From Alteromonas confluentis (lineage in GTDB: Bacteria; Pseudomonadota; Gammaproteobacteria; Enterobacterales; Alteromonadaceae): DNA of 64,000 bases. The notes under the pieces are model-generated. The model had not been told where the DNA came from and searched no databases. It saw only the letters and a program-made list of their open reading frames with translations. The stretch spans positions 1 through 64,000 of the forward strand of contig NZ_MDHN01000043.1 in assembly GCF_001757105.1 (NCBI RefSeq), read 5' to 3'. Below, in pieces: positions 8,956-18,904 of this stretch. The stretch's first letter is position 1. Each line of letters starts with the position of its first letter. Position numbers and translations under genes: made by a program.

Positions 8956-10812
8956 ATGAATCGTTCTCTTTGGCGGAGAGCCAGTCTTTTTTACGTTGCC
9001 AATTTATTTCTGTCTCTATCAACTGGCTACATTGTTTATCAATGGTTTCATAGTGAATCTATGGAGCAGTTGTCAGCCGATCACACGGCAATGATTTCGT
9101 CGGTTAACACCGCGATTAGTCAGGAAATGGGCGACATCACAAACATCATTCGGCTTGCCAATGAACACCTTATGGAAGCTATCGATAATGACAGTGATGA
9201 CGATTCGAGGGCAGAAATTTTTCTGCGCATAGGCAGTGTTTTAAGCAATGTTTCGCAAATACGATGGATAGATTTAACCGGGAAAGAAACCATACGAGTT
9301 AACTTTACTGAGAATGGCGGCCAGATAGTGCCGGAGAACGAACTGCAAGATAAATCATCCCGTTATTATTTTATTCAGGCAAAAGAAACGTCGCCCGGCG
9401 GTATCAGTTTGTCCTCTATCGACTTGAACATCGAAAATGGCCGACTTACCTTACCTTACCAGCCTACTATTCGGGTTAGCCTACATACTTTCCCGAGACA
9501 TCCGTTGGGAGAAGGTTTTCTGGTCTTTAACTTCGACATGACCGAGCTGTTCCAACGTTTGCGTAATTTTGAAGAGCCACAAAGCCAGCTACTCATCGCT
9601 GCCGGTGAAACGCAGTGGCTCATTAACCCTGACAGTAGCCTTGAATGGTCATCAAGTAAAAACAGCGAGCCAGCAAGCCTCAAAGTAGCGCAACCGGAAC
9701 TCTATGAAAGATTGGCTGAGTACCATGTACTGTCACTGCAACGAGGTGAAAATGATGCCATCTTTAGCGCCGCGTTATTACCCATTCGCATGAAACACAC
9801 GTTCAGCAGTGAAGAGCTGTATATCCTTGCCCGTACGCCGGGACAATACTATACCCTGCTGATGAAAGATGCGTTGCTGCCAGCCATACTCACATTTTTG
9901 GGTACATTTGCGTTAGTCGCATTATTTATTCTGCGAGATATTCGTCATCAGGAGCACGTAAACGTATTAAACAAGCAGCTTCTGGCAGAAAAAACAGAAT
10001 TAAAGACTGCCCTTGAGCGTCAAACCCAATTAAGAGACGAGCTGGTAGAATCTGAGAAGATGGCATCTCTGGGCATGCTGGTTGCGGGCGTCGCCCATGA
10101 GTTAAGTACGCCTGTGGGCGGCACAACAATGTGTATCAGCACATTGGAAAATAAACTTGAGCGGCTAGAGCAGCAAATTTCGTCCGGGCTTACCCGCTCG
10201 GAGTTAGATAATTACCTGTCAGCGACAAAAGAATCCCTCACGATATCGCGGCATAACCTGGAGCGCATTACAGACCTGATAAAACGGTTCAAACGTTTAG
10301 CCGTAGACCGGGGCAGTGAATCGCCCGTTAGATTTAACCTCATGCAGGTGATTACTGATCTGATTCGAACGCTGGAATCGCAAGCGAGTAGCCGTCGAGT
10401 ATCCATCACCCACAACATTCCCGGGGACATTCAGCTAAATAGTTTCCCAGGCTTGTTCTCTCAAATTCTGCAGAACCTGATTACCAATGCAATTCATCAC
10501 GCCTTTTCCGATATGCCGAGAGGGGAAGTCGTGGTAAGTGCCATTAATAAAGAAGACAGCATTGAAATTAGAGTAAAGGACAACGGCAGCGGTATTGCTG
10601 AAGAGGTACAAGACCATCTGTTTGACCCCTTCGTAACCACCGCAAGAAATGATGGTAACACCGGCCTAGGCATGCACCTCGTACATCAGTGGGTGAGCGT
10701 GCTTGATGGTCGTATTGTGTTCACAACAAAGCAGAATGAAGGCACCGAATTTGTGATGACGTTTCCAGTTACTTCCGCACCACAACACGAGGTGCCCGAT
10801 AACCAGGATTGA
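8956..10812 (+). CDS. Sensor histidine kinase paired with the EAL response regulator
   Basis: This membrane histidine kinase has 618 residues. TM1 is at about 9-29 and TM2 at about 308-326, enclosing a roughly 275-residue periplasmic sensor region (probably Cache-like). A coiled-coil linker follows, then an H-box with His381 in GVAHELSTP. The ATPase domain shows an N-box (NLITNAIHHA, 507-516), DNGSGI (542-547), LFDPFVTT and GNTGLGM (567-573), so it should be active. No receiver domain is attached. Its ATG follows the stop codon of the upstream response regulator with no gap, so the pair is translationally coupled and probably forms one phosphorelay. The ligand is unknown. Confidence 0.92.
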   Translation: MNRSLWRRASLFYVANLFLSLSTGYIVYQWFHSESMEQLSADHTAMISSVNTAISQEMGDITNIIRLANEHLMEAIDNDSDDDSRAEIFLRIGSVLSNVSQIRWIDLTGKETIRVNFTENGGQIVPENELQDKSSRYYFIQAKETSPGGISLSSIDLNIENGRLTLPYQPTIRVSLHTFPRHPLGEGFLVFNFDMTELFQRLRNFEEPQSQLLIAAGETQWLINPDSSLEWSSSKNSEPASLKVAQPELYERLAEYHVLSLQRGENDAIFSAALLPIRMKHTFSSEELYILARTPGQYYTLLMKDALLPAILTFLGTFALVALFILRDIRHQEHVNVLNKQLLAEKTELKTALERQTQLRDELVESEKMASLGMLVAGVAHELSTPVGGTTMCISTLENKLERLEQQISSGLTRSELDNYLSATKESLTISRHNLERITDLIKRFKRLAVDRGSESPVRFNLMQVITDLIRTLESQASSRRVSITHNIPGDIQLNSFPGLFSQILQNLITNAIHHAFSDMPRGEVVVSAINKEDSIEIRVKDNGSGIAEEVQDHLFDPFVTTARNDGNTGLGMHLVHQWVSVLDGRIVFTTKQNEGTEFVMTFPVTSAPQHEVPDNQD

Positions 10813-10930
10813 TGCGCTGAAACTTTGTCTTTCGTATCAAAATGTTGCTAGACTTTGTAAGACTCCAACCGTACCAGCAACGTACCTTCCGGAATTCATC
10901 GGGATCCAGACACAGTGAGCACAATAAATT

Positions 10931-12355
10931 ATGACTAAAAAAGCAGCCAAAGCGGCAGACCCCAGTTATCAGTTTGATGCAATCGTAATAGGCACGGGCC
11001 CTGGCGGCGAAGGTGTGGCGATGCAACTGGCCAAAGCAGGCAAAAAAGTCGCGGTAATCGAGCGATATGAAGCCGTTGGCGGTGGTTGTACGCACTGGGG
11101 AACCATTCCATCCAAAGCATTGCGTCACTCGGTTAGCCGTTTAATTGAATATAATACAACCTCATTATTTTCTGAAAATCAGGTTGCTCGCCATGTCACC
11201 TTTCAGGACATCATGAAACACGCAAGTGGTGTGGTGAAAAAGCAGTCTCGATTACGTACGTCGTTTTATGACAGAAACCGGGTTAGCTTGATCCACGGTG
11301 AAGCCAGTTTTGTTGACGCCCACACTTTGCAAATCATTCGCCCAGACGGGTCGAAAGACACGATTACTGCACATCAGATTGTTATCGCAACGGGTTCTCG
11401 CCCTTACACACCGAAAGACATCGATTTCGATCATCCGCGCATTTATAACTCCGATACCATTTTGTCACTCAAACATGAGCCACAGAACATCATCATTTAT
11501 GGTGCCGGTGTAATCGGTTCTGAGTACGCCAGTATCTTCCGCGGTATGGGCGTAAAAGTCGACCTGGTCAACATGCGCGATCGATTGCTATCGTTTCTCG
11601 ACGCCGAGATCTCTGACGCACTGAGCTACCACCTTTGGAACAACGGTGTTGTGATTCGACACACTGAGACCTACAAGTCGGTAGTGGGCCATGACGACTG
11701 TGTCGTGATGGAACTTGAATCAGGCAAGCGCATGAAAGCGGATTGCCTGTTGTTCGCTAACGGTCGAACAGGTAATACCGATATGCTTAACCTCGACGCG
11801 ATTGGCCTTAAAGCCGACTCTCGCGGTCAGTTACGGGTAGACGAGAATTACCGCACTGACATTGAGAACGTATTCGCGGTAGGTGATGTTATCGGGTATC
11901 CCAGCCTGGCATCTGCGGCATACAACCAAGGACGTTCTGCAGCGGAAGCGATGCTTTCTGGCAAAGCAAACTCCGGGTTGGTTGAAGATATCCCTACCGG
12001 CATTTATACCATTCCAGAAATCAGTTCTGTAGGCAAAACTGAACAAGAGCTAACCGCAATGAAAGTGCCGTACGAAGTGGGACGCGCGCAGTTCAAACAT
12101 CTGGCCAGAGCGCAGATTGCATCGACAACGGTTGGTAGTTTGAAGATTTTGTTCCATCGCGAAACCAAGGAACTGTTGGGTATTCACTGCTTTGGTGAAC
12201 GTGCCTCAGAAATTGTACACATTGGCCAGGCCATTATGCAGCAGAAGAATGGTGGCAATACGCTGGACTATTTCGTTAATACTACCTTTAACTACCCTAC
12301 CATGGCGGAAGCATACCGGGTAGCAGCCCTTAACGGTCTGAATCGTATTTTCTGA
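10931..12355 (+). CDS. sthA: Soluble pyridine nucleotide transhydrogenase
   Basis: SthA (UdhA) is an FAD enzyme that transfers hydride between NADPH and NAD+, mainly to drain excess NADPH. The 474-residue sequence closely follows E. coli SthA, including the FAD-binding IGTGPGGEG near the N-terminus, GGGCTHWGTIPSKALRH, a second dinucleotide fold (IYGAGVIGSEYAS), ANGRTGNTD, VGDVIGYPSLASAAY and the C-terminal interface FNYPTMAEAYRVAALNGLNR. The CxxxxC redox disulfide of related lipoamide dehydrogenases is absent (CTHWGT), which is diagnostic of SthA. A roughly 10-residue N-terminal extension is rich in Lys and Ala. Confidence 0.97.
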   Translation: MTKKAAKAADPSYQFDAIVIGTGPGGEGVAMQLAKAGKKVAVIERYEAVGGGCTHWGTIPSKALRHSVSRLIEYNTTSLFSENQVARHVTFQDIMKHASGVVKKQSRLRTSFYDRNRVSLIHGEASFVDAHTLQIIRPDGSKDTITAHQIVIATGSRPYTPKDIDFDHPRIYNSDTILSLKHEPQNIIIYGAGVIGSEYASIFRGMGVKVDLVNMRDRLLSFLDAEISDALSYHLWNNGVVIRHTETYKSVVGHDDCVVMELESGKRMKADCLLFANGRTGNTDMLNLDAIGLKADSRGQLRVDENYRTDIENVFAVGDVIGYPSLASAAYNQGRSAAEAMLSGKANSGLVEDIPTGIYTIPEISSVGKTEQELTAMKVPYEVGRAQFKHLARAQIASTTVGSLKILFHRETKELLGIHCFGERASEIVHIGQAIMQQKNGGNTLDYFVNTTFNYPTMAEAYRVAALNGLNRIF

Positions 12356-12378
12356 TCTCAGCTTTAATCAGGCACAAA

Positions 12379-12404
12379 AAAACCGGCTTTATTGAGCCGG
12401 TTTT
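12379..12404. terminator. Bidirectional terminator between sthA and a convergent small gene
   Basis: AAAACCGGCT pairs with AGCCGGTTTT around loop TTATTG. A/T tracts on both sides allow termination of sthA and of the convergent gene ending at 12423. Confidence 0.88.
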
Positions 12405-12422
12405 CTTTTATCTGGATAAATC

Positions 12423-12734
12423 TTACTGATTCATCGCAAGATTGTTTTTTGCCTGCAGTGCGTCTCTGTGCGCAACGATATCGATTTGCATTTTTTCAGC
12501 ATCGAAAGTCATTGTTGCAATAGCATAGTCGCCAAAGTTTTCGCTCGCCTGCTCTGTTACTTGTTGTTGTGCATCGCGGTAACGAATGTTGTTGCTGATT
12601 TTATCAGACATACATTGGTTATTCATTTCGAAAGATTTCGCATCCATACATTCGAAAAGCTGGCTGTTACCAGACTCCGCATGCGCAACGCCAAACGACA
12701 TTAAAAGCGACAGGCCAATAAGTGATTTACGCAT
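12423..12734 (-). CDS. Small secreted protein, unknown function
   Basis: This 103-residue protein has a clear signal peptide (about residues 1-19, cleavage after VAHA). The mature part is about 84 residues, polar and mostly helical, and contains two cysteines (ECMDAKSF and NQCMSD) that could form a disulfide in the periplasm. I do not recognise a family. It stands alone, convergent with sthA. Confidence 0.7.
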   Translation of the reverse strand: MRKSLIGLSLLMSFGVAHAESGNSQLFECMDAKSFEMNNQCMSDKISNNIRYRDAQQQVTEQASENFGDYAIATMTFDAEKMQIDIVAHRDALQAKNNLAMNQ

Positions 12735-13096
12735 GTGATTACTCCTGTGTTACAGTGGATACTACTGTTATGATTCAGCATACTGTAAAAACGTAAATTC
12801 GTCAAATTTGGATCACGCGAATATTACAGGAATATGACAAAGTGTCACATAAGCTAGAAAATCGATAAGAAGCCTGACAATCGTGCGCTTACGGTACCTT
12901 AACAGCCAGTTAGAGTTAGGAAAAAGCGTTATAATTTACACATTTATAACACTGCCAATTTCCTAAAAACAAGCGTCTATTGCGTTAATCCTACATTGAA
13001 ATCTTGAGCAGATTAGCGATCCGGTCTTAAAAATACCAAATTATCCCGCCACTAAAGTATAAATACGCATACTGTTGAATTAAGCACCATACCTGT
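12735..13096. other. Intergenic region without a recognised gene
   Basis: This A/T-rich stretch of about 360 bp lies between the 5' end of the small secreted protein gene and the 3' end of the second EAL response regulator. It must hold the promoter of the former, but I see no convincing consensus, RNA gene or repeat. Confidence 0.5.
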
Positions 13097-15340
13097 TTAG
13101 TGCGACGCGTTTTCAGCTTGTTTACTAAGCAAATACTGGTGTAAATCGTCGAACGGCATAGGCCGGGCAAACAGGTAACCCTGCGCTTCATCACAGCCCA
13201 GTTTTATCATGAAGCTGGCCTGCTCACGCTTCTCTACGCCTTCGGCTATTGTAATTAAACCGAGTTTGTTTCCTAGCGTTACGATTGTTTCAGCGATCAC
13301 TGCGTTTTCTTTGGGCTTAAGATCCATAACAAATGAACGATCTACTTTTAGCCTATCTAAGGGCAGCTTCTGCAGATAACTCATGGAAGAAAAGCCGGTT
13401 CCAAAATCGTCAATGGCTGTGGCAACACCATAAGCTTTCAGTTCGGTAAGCGCGTCAATGACAATCTGCGGCTCATCCATTACCACACTCTCAGTAATTT
13501 CAAGCTCAAGGCGATGCGGCGCACAACCGTACTTAGTCAACGTTGCTTTGATTTGATCAACAAAATGACGATCACGGAACTGCGGAATAGATACATTGAT
13601 CGCCATGCGTACCTTGTCAAAACCCAACTCTGTTAGCGAGTTAATACGCCTACAGGCTTCTTCTAACACCCAGTAGCCAATATCGACGATGAGACCGGAA
13701 TATTCTGCCAAGGGAACAAACTCAGCCGGAGAAACATATCCGCCCTGCCCGTCAGGCCAGCGAAGTAAACCTTCCACACCGATAACCTCTTCGCTCACTA
13801 AATCGACCTGTGGCTGAAACCACAACTCCAGTAATCGAGCCTGAAAGTCGCTACGCAATTTTCTGATCATAGCTAATTGACGGGTAGTATTTCGCTCAAA
13901 CTCTAATTGGTAATATTCGTAATTGTCTGACGTGCTCTTCTTAGCCCGATTAAGCGCTATGTTGGTACGTTTTAGAATTTCAATACCCGCACATTTCTGC
14001 GGACCCGAGCGATACATACCAATGGTGATATTTACCGGTAGCACGTTGTCTCCGGCGACGAAGCTTTCTGCGAACACCGCATTTATTGTCTGAGGCGAAA
14101 CCTGCGTATCAGAACCAATTAATCCGAAGACATCGCCGCCAATACGGCTCTTAATAACTCGCTCATCAAAACTTGCTTCCAGACGTTCAGCGATGGCTTT
14201 GAGTAACTGGTTACCCGCTTCCTGACCCAAACCATCATTGATATCGGAGAAGTGGTTAATATCGATAAATGCCACACACAAATCGGCGGCCCCAAGGATA
14301 GAGGGGCGATCTAACAGGTTGATAAATTCATTGCGATTGGGCAAACGGGTTAGCCAATCTCGGAAAGCAGCATTGCGGAGTTCATGAAACAGGTTTACGT
14401 TTTCATAGCCCACCGAAATACTGGATAGAAAGACCTCAAGTAATTGGCGATCTACCGCTGTGAGCTCTTTGCTCATACTCATAAACACAGCGGCTTCAAA
14501 CCCAGAACTGCTTAAATAGAGTATTGAGTTTCCGTCTTCAATAATGTGGCGCTTTAAGCGCAGGCAACGGCTGATGTTTTCGACAATAAGCGGATCGGAA
14601 ATTACGTCAACTGGCTCATTGATATAGGATGCATAGTCGCCTGCGGCACCCAGAATATACACACCATTATCATCTCTATCGAGAACGGACCCGGCTCTTG
14701 CGCAAACCAACCCTTCTGCATCTAAACCAAGAAGCGAACTAATTTGCGTGACTACACCTTCACAAAACCCTTTAACCGAATGCTCTTCAAGCAAGTTCGC
14801 CGCAGACGCAACGATTTTCTGTAAACCTAACCGACTTTGGTTAATGGTGAGAATTTGTTGATATGAACGCAGCGAGGCATAAACGGTAGTCAGTAATTTG
14901 CTGCGCGTTAACTCCGTTTTAGTTTTGTAATCGTTAATGTCGTAATTGCGAATGACAAATTCTTCAGGGGCATAGCCCGGCTGCCCGGTACGCAGAATAA
15001 TTCTTGGTTCAGACAGGCCTAGCTCCTCTCGCATGTATTGCACCACGAGGAAACCGGCATCGTCAGATTCCATAACCACATCAAGCAGAATAATCGCAAT
15101 ATCGCGGCCATTTTCTTTGAGGATTTGCTTGGCCTGCTCACCTGAGTAGGCATGCATGAAGTGCAACTTCCGTTCGCTAATGATCAAGTCGGCAAGTGCA
15201 AGCTTGGTTACCGTATGAATTTCTTCGTCGTCATCGACGATCAGAACATTCCATTCCTTATGAATTTGAGGCTCGAGCTCTGGATGCGCTCCCTCATCTA
15301 AAAAAACCAGTTCATCATTGTCGTAACTTGCCGATGACAT
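13097..15340 (-). CDS. Response regulator with DUF3369, GGDEF-like and EAL-like domains (paralogue)
   Basis: This is a paralogue of the protein at 6706-8955, with the same domain order over 747 residues. The receiver has a DDD pocket and phospho-acceptor Asp87 (IILLDVVM), followed by DUF3369 (about 170-330). The GGDEF-like domain has the RLPNRNEF and DINHFSDIND substrate-site motifs but reads GGDVF at the signature, so cyclase activity is doubtful. The EAL domain reads EGLLRW instead of EALLRW but keeps EITES, DDFGTGFSS, KVDRSF and AEGVE, so phosphodiesterase activity is plausible. No kinase gene is adjacent; it could share the kinase at 8956-10812. Confidence 0.92.
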   Translation of the reverse strand: MSSASYDNDELVFLDEGAHPELEPQIHKEWNVLIVDDDEEIHTVTKLALADLIISERKLHFMHAYSGEQAKQILKENGRDIAIILLDVVMESDDAGFLVVQYMREELGLSEPRIILRTGQPGYAPEEFVIRNYDINDYKTKTELTRSKLLTTVYASLRSYQQILTINQSRLGLQKIVASAANLLEEHSVKGFCEGVVTQISSLLGLDAEGLVCARAGSVLDRDDNGVYILGAAGDYASYINEPVDVISDPLIVENISRCLRLKRHIIEDGNSILYLSSSGFEAAVFMSMSKELTAVDRQLLEVFLSSISVGYENVNLFHELRNAAFRDWLTRLPNRNEFINLLDRPSILGAADLCVAFIDINHFSDINDGLGQEAGNQLLKAIAERLEASFDERVIKSRIGGDVFGLIGSDTQVSPQTINAVFAESFVAGDNVLPVNITIGMYRSGPQKCAGIEILKRTNIALNRAKKSTSDNYEYYQLEFERNTTRQLAMIRKLRSDFQARLLELWFQPQVDLVSEEVIGVEGLLRWPDGQGGYVSPAEFVPLAEYSGLIVDIGYWVLEEACRRINSLTELGFDKVRMAINVSIPQFRDRHFVDQIKATLTKYGCAPHRLELEITESVVMDEPQIVIDALTELKAYGVATAIDDFGTGFSSMSYLQKLPLDRLKVDRSFVMDLKPKENAVIAETIVTLGNKLGLITIAEGVEKREQASFMIKLGCDEAQGYLFARPMPFDDLHQYLLSKQAENASH

Positions 15341-15471
15341 TCATTATCCATCTTTTTTTACCACCTAACTTAAGCCTACTCGGTAGTTGCATATTTGCAA
15401 GTTTATGGGCGATTTGCTTAGTAAGAATGTGAAGCGTAAAGTTAATATTCGTCTTAACCTAATTCTTAGCT

Positions 15472-16380
15472 ATGAAAGTCACTGATTCGGGTAATTCCTC
15501 CGCCGCTGTTCCCTTAAGTACAGCGACGCTAAAACAAGCGCCACAGAGCAGCGCATCAGAGAATGTGAAACGCAGCAGCTCTGCTTCGCGTTCTGCAACA
15601 GACAATGTTCAGCGCATCCAGTCGCTGTTCGCCAGAGTTGGGATTAGCCCCTCGATGATCATGCCGGATGAAGACACCCGGCAGCGAGCAATTAAACGTA
15701 GAAACGACATTCAGGCATTAGCAAAAATCCGTAATCTGCAAGCCGTAATGGAAGCGGCAATGGGGGTCAGCCTCACCGAGACAAGCGAAGAAATGGTGGA
15801 CCCAGACTGGTTCTACGCCTTCTCGCAACTCGCTGAAAATATTTACTCACCCGCAATGCAGACCTTATGGGGCAAAATATTCGCGGTGGAAGTGAGTAAG
15901 CCGGGTTCATTCTCCCTGCGAAGTTTGGAAACGCTGAAGGCCCTTACTCAACGAGATGCTGCCATATTCTCAAGAGCAGCTTCGCTGTCTTGCGTTCGAC
16001 AAGGCGACAGTGAACCCCGTATTCTCACCGGTTACCATCAGAAACCCGGATTCTGGGCGTTTCTCGGCCAGCGACAGCCCGAATCGCTGAATTTGGCCAG
16101 TTATGGTGTGAGTTATCCTGACTTACTGGCCCTTACCGATATGAAATTGATTTTTGCCAGTGAAATTGAAAGTGGTGAATTAGAACAAGGCCAGAGCATT
16201 AAATGGCGATGTGGCCAAGAAACGTTTCATCTTGTGCCAAACCGCCAAGGATTAGCATTGGTGTATTATAAGTTCACCAGTACAGGGGCTGAACTCGCTC
16301 GACTCATCTCCAGACAGAGCGCAGCGGCGTATGTAAATGCATTGAAAGAGCGCTTTAGTGGCCCTTTTACTATCGAATAG
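15472..16380 (+). CDS. TIGR03899-like conserved hypothetical protein
   Basis: This 302-residue soluble protein has a disordered Ser/Ala-rich N-terminus (about residues 1-45). The conserved domain includes RQRAIKRRNDIQALAKIRNLQ (split here as RQRAIKRRND and IQALAKIRNLQ) and DPDWFYAFSQLAENIYSPAMQ, which I associate with the uncharacterised TIGR03899 family of Vibrio and Alteromonas relatives; a link to DUF2806 is possible. No catalytic motif is evident. It is a single gene, divergent from the EAL regulator and convergent with cysH. The function is unknown. Confidence 0.72.
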   Translation: MKVTDSGNSSAAVPLSTATLKQAPQSSASENVKRSSSASRSATDNVQRIQSLFARVGISPSMIMPDEDTRQRAIKRRNDIQALAKIRNLQAVMEAAMGVSLTETSEEMVDPDWFYAFSQLAENIYSPAMQTLWGKIFAVEVSKPGSFSLRSLETLKALTQRDAAIFSRAASLSCVRQGDSEPRILTGYHQKPGFWAFLGQRQPESLNLASYGVSYPDLLALTDMKLIFASEIESGELEQGQSIKWRCGQETFHLVPNRQGLALVYYKFTSTGAELARLISRQSAAAYVNALKERFSGPFTIE

Positions 16381-16400
16381 CCAATAAATGAAAGGCAATA

Positions 16401-16430
16401 AAAAAGCGACCGTAGAAAGGTCGCTTTTTT
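16401..16430. terminator. Bidirectional terminator between TIGR03899-like gene and cysH
   Basis: AAAAAGCGACC pairs with GGTCGCTTTTT around loop GTAGAAA. A/T tracts on both flanks let it serve both convergent transcripts. Confidence 0.9.
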
Positions 16431-16446
16431 ATTCGCTTAGAGAAGG

Positions 16447-17193
16447 TTAAATACCGTCACCAAATTCGTGCAATCCACACTCACGTTTCAGGCCAAAGAA
16501 GCGCGTATCTTGTTCGCTCATGCCTTCTTGTAATGACTGGGTAGTATGCCAGTCACCAATCGACACGTAGCCTTCGTCCCAAAGCGGGTGATACGGCAAC
16601 TCATGCTCTTTCAGGTAGTAGTGCAAGTCTTTGTTAGACCAATCGATGATTGGATAAACCTTAAATTGTTTTCCTACCTTTTGCAGCACCGGCAATCTTT
16701 CGCGGGTGTCAGACTGGCTGCGGCGTAAACCCGCAAACCAAGTGCCCACTTCCAGATCTTTCAGCGCCCGTTGCATGGGCTCAACCTTATTCATGCGGTT
16801 GTATTTCTCAATCCCTTCAACACCCTGTTCCCAAAGTCGACCAAACCGTGCTTCCTGCCAGGCCGCAGACATCTCTGACTGGTACACTTTCAGGTTAAGG
16901 TTGAGTCTTTCCGTTAGTTCATCAATAAACTTGTAGGTTTCCGGAAACAGATAACCGGTATCGGTCAGCACTACCGGAATATCCGGCTTAGCTGACACCA
17001 GAAGTTTCAGCATAACGGCAGACTGCGCGCCGAAGCTAGAGGACATCATGGGTTTACCGGGCAGCATTTTCAGTGCCCAGGCAATACGGCCAGCCGCGTC
17101 CATGCCCTCCAGCTCTGCGTTAATGTCTGCAATCTCTGCTGCGCTGGTGTCCAGCGTCAGCTTCGATGTGGTGTCGGTCAGGATATCACTCAT
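16447..17193 (-). CDS. cysH: Phosphoadenosine phosphosulfate (PAPS) reductase
   Basis: CysH reduces PAPS to sulfite with thioredoxin. The 248-residue product has the PP-loop-like segment SSSFGAQSAVML, DTGYLFPETYKFIDEL, and the C-terminal ECGLHEFG carrying catalytic Cys239. The CC...CxxC iron-sulfur cysteines of APS reductases are missing, so PAPS is the expected substrate. The open frame extends upstream to 17295, but ATG 17193 starts the family-typical N-terminus and overlaps the cysI stop by 8 bp. It is the third gene of cysJIH. Confidence 0.95.
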   Translation of the reverse strand: MSDILTDTTSKLTLDTSAAEIADINAELEGMDAAGRIAWALKMLPGKPMMSSSFGAQSAVMLKLLVSAKPDIPVVLTDTGYLFPETYKFIDELTERLNLNLKVYQSEMSAAWQEARFGRLWEQGVEGIEKYNRMNKVEPMQRALKDLEVGTWFAGLRRSQSDTRERLPVLQKVGKQFKVYPIIDWSNKDLHYYLKEHELPYHPLWDEGYVSIGDWHTTQSLQEGMSEQDTRFFGLKRECGLHEFGDGI

Positions 17194-18904
17194 AGAAGTC
17201 TCTTGCTGAGTCAACCACAGGGGCAATGACGCCCGCGCGAATGACGAAGTCACCGAACGCTTCACCGCTTTCGCGTTCTTTTGCCCAACGGCCAATTAAG
17301 GTATCGAGTTCAGAAAAGATTTCGTCTTCACTGATATTTTCCTGATACATCTTAGGAATGCGGGTACCTTCACGATTACCGCCAAGGTGCAGGTTGTATT
17401 TACCCGGGCCTTTACCTACCAGGCCAATTTCAGCCAGCATGGCGCGACCACATCCATTCGGACAGCCGGTGATACGGAAAATAATGCTGTCGTCGGCTAC
17501 GCCGTGAGATGCCAGTAACCCTTCCATACGGCCTACCGCTTCTGGTAGATAACGCTCTGCTTCTGCCATTGCCAGCGGACACGTTGGCAGTGATACGCAG
17601 GCCATGGAATCGAGTTTCTGATTCGATGTATCGTCTTCGATCAGTTTGTGATCACGGGCAATTTTTTCAATCGCCGCTTTCTGATCAGCAGGTACGCCCG
17701 CGATGATCAGGTTCTGGTTGGCGGTTAATCGGAAATCACCTTTGTGGATCTTGGCGATTTCAGCACAACCTGTCTTCAGCGGACGACCCGGGAAGTCCAG
17801 AATACGACCGTTCTCGATGAACAGTGTCAGGTGGTAGTTACCATCGATACCTTCAACCCAGCCGAAGCTGTCGCCACGGGTAGTAAATTCGTATGGACGT
17901 GATTCAGCAAAGCTCACACCAGCACGTTTTTCTACTTCGGCTTTGAAGTTATCAGCACCTACACGCTCAAGGGTGTATTTGGTTTTCGCATTTTTACGAT
18001 TAACCCGGTTACCCCAGTCACGCTGTGTGGTGACAACAGCAGCGGCAACATCCAGCGTATTTTCCAGCGGGATAAAACCAAAGTCAGTCGCTTTACGCGG
18101 ATACGTAGATTTATCACCGTGGGTCATAGCTAGACCACCGCCCACCAGCACGTTAAAGCCTACCAACTTGCCGTCTTCAGCAATGGCAACGAAGTTCAGA
18201 TCGTTAGCGTGTAAGTCAACATCATTCTGCGGCGGAATGACCACGGTAGTTTTAAACTTACGTGGCAGATAGTTATCACCTAAGATCGGCTCAACCGGCT
18301 TCTCGGTGGTTTCTACTTTTTCGCCGTCCAGCCAGATTTCGGCATAAGCACGGGTTTTCGGCAGCAGATGCTCAGAAATTTTCTTCGCCCATTCGTAAGC
18401 TTCAGCATGCAACTGAGACTGAATCGGGTTACTGGTACACAACACGTTACGGTTTACGTCACCGGCAGTGGCGATAGAATCGATACCGGTTTTATTCAGC
18501 GTCTGGTGCATCAGTTTAATGTGTGGCTTAAGCACACCGTGGAACTGGAACGTTTGACGCGTTGTTAAGCGGATACTGCCGTACATGGTGTGCTCTTCAG
18601 CAAACTTGTCGATAACCAGCCATTGCTCAGGGGTCATCACACCGCCCGGAAGACGGGCACGCAGCATCACATTGTGCAGTGGTTCAAGCTTTTGCTTACC
18701 ACGTTCTGCACGAATATCGCGGTCATCCTGCTGATACATACCGTGGAAACGGATCAGCTGGAAGTTATCTGCTGTGAAACCACCGGTTAAATCGTCTTTC
18801 AGATCTTGCTCGATAGTACCGCGCAGGTTATTACTTTCGCGTTTCAGGCGCTCGTTGTCAGCCAGTTTGCCTTCAACGATAAATGGCGATTTTTCGTTAC
18901 TCAT
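17186..18904 (-). CDS. cysI: Sulfite reductase hemoprotein beta subunit
   Basis: CysI catalyses six-electron reduction of sulfite to sulfide with siroheme coupled to a 4Fe-4S cluster, using electrons from CysJ. The four cluster cysteines are Cys436 and Cys442 (CVSLPTC) and Cys481 and Cys485 (GCPNGCGR). Substrate-contacting segments such as RLTTRQTFQFHG and GDVNRNVLC are present. The 572-residue length is normal. Its ATG overlaps the cysJ stop by one base, indicating coupled translation. Confidence 0.97.
   Translation of the reverse strand: MSNEKSPFIVEGKLADNERLKRESNNLRGTIEQDLKDDLTGGFTADNFQLIRFHGMYQQDDRDIRAERGKQKLEPLHNVMLRARLPGGVMTPEQWLVIDKFAEEHTMYGSIRLTTRQTFQFHGVLKPHIKLMHQTLNKTGIDSIATAGDVNRNVLCTSNPIQSQLHAEAYEWAKKISEHLLPKTRAYAEIWLDGEKVETTEKPVEPILGDNYLPRKFKTTVVIPPQNDVDLHANDLNFVAIAEDGKLVGFNVLVGGGLAMTHGDKSTYPRKATDFGFIPLENTLDVAAAVVTTQRDWGNRVNRKNAKTKYTLERVGADNFKAEVEKRAGVSFAESRPYEFTTRGDSFGWVEGIDGNYHLTLFIENGRILDFPGRPLKTGCAEIAKIHKGDFRLTANQNLIIAGVPADQKAAIEKIARDHKLIEDDTSNQKLDSMACVSLPTCPLAMAEAERYLPEAVGRMEGLLASHGVADDSIIFRITGCPNGCGRAMLAEIGLVGKGPGKYNLHLGGNREGTRIPKMYQENISEDEIFSELDTLIGRWAKERESGEAFGDFVIRAGVIAPVVDSARDFYE

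Noticed and set aside
10769..11128. 119-codon minus-strand ORF overlapping sthA and the kinase gene end
   Set aside because: It is antisense to two well-supported genes and reads as low-quality, Cys- and Phe-rich sequence.
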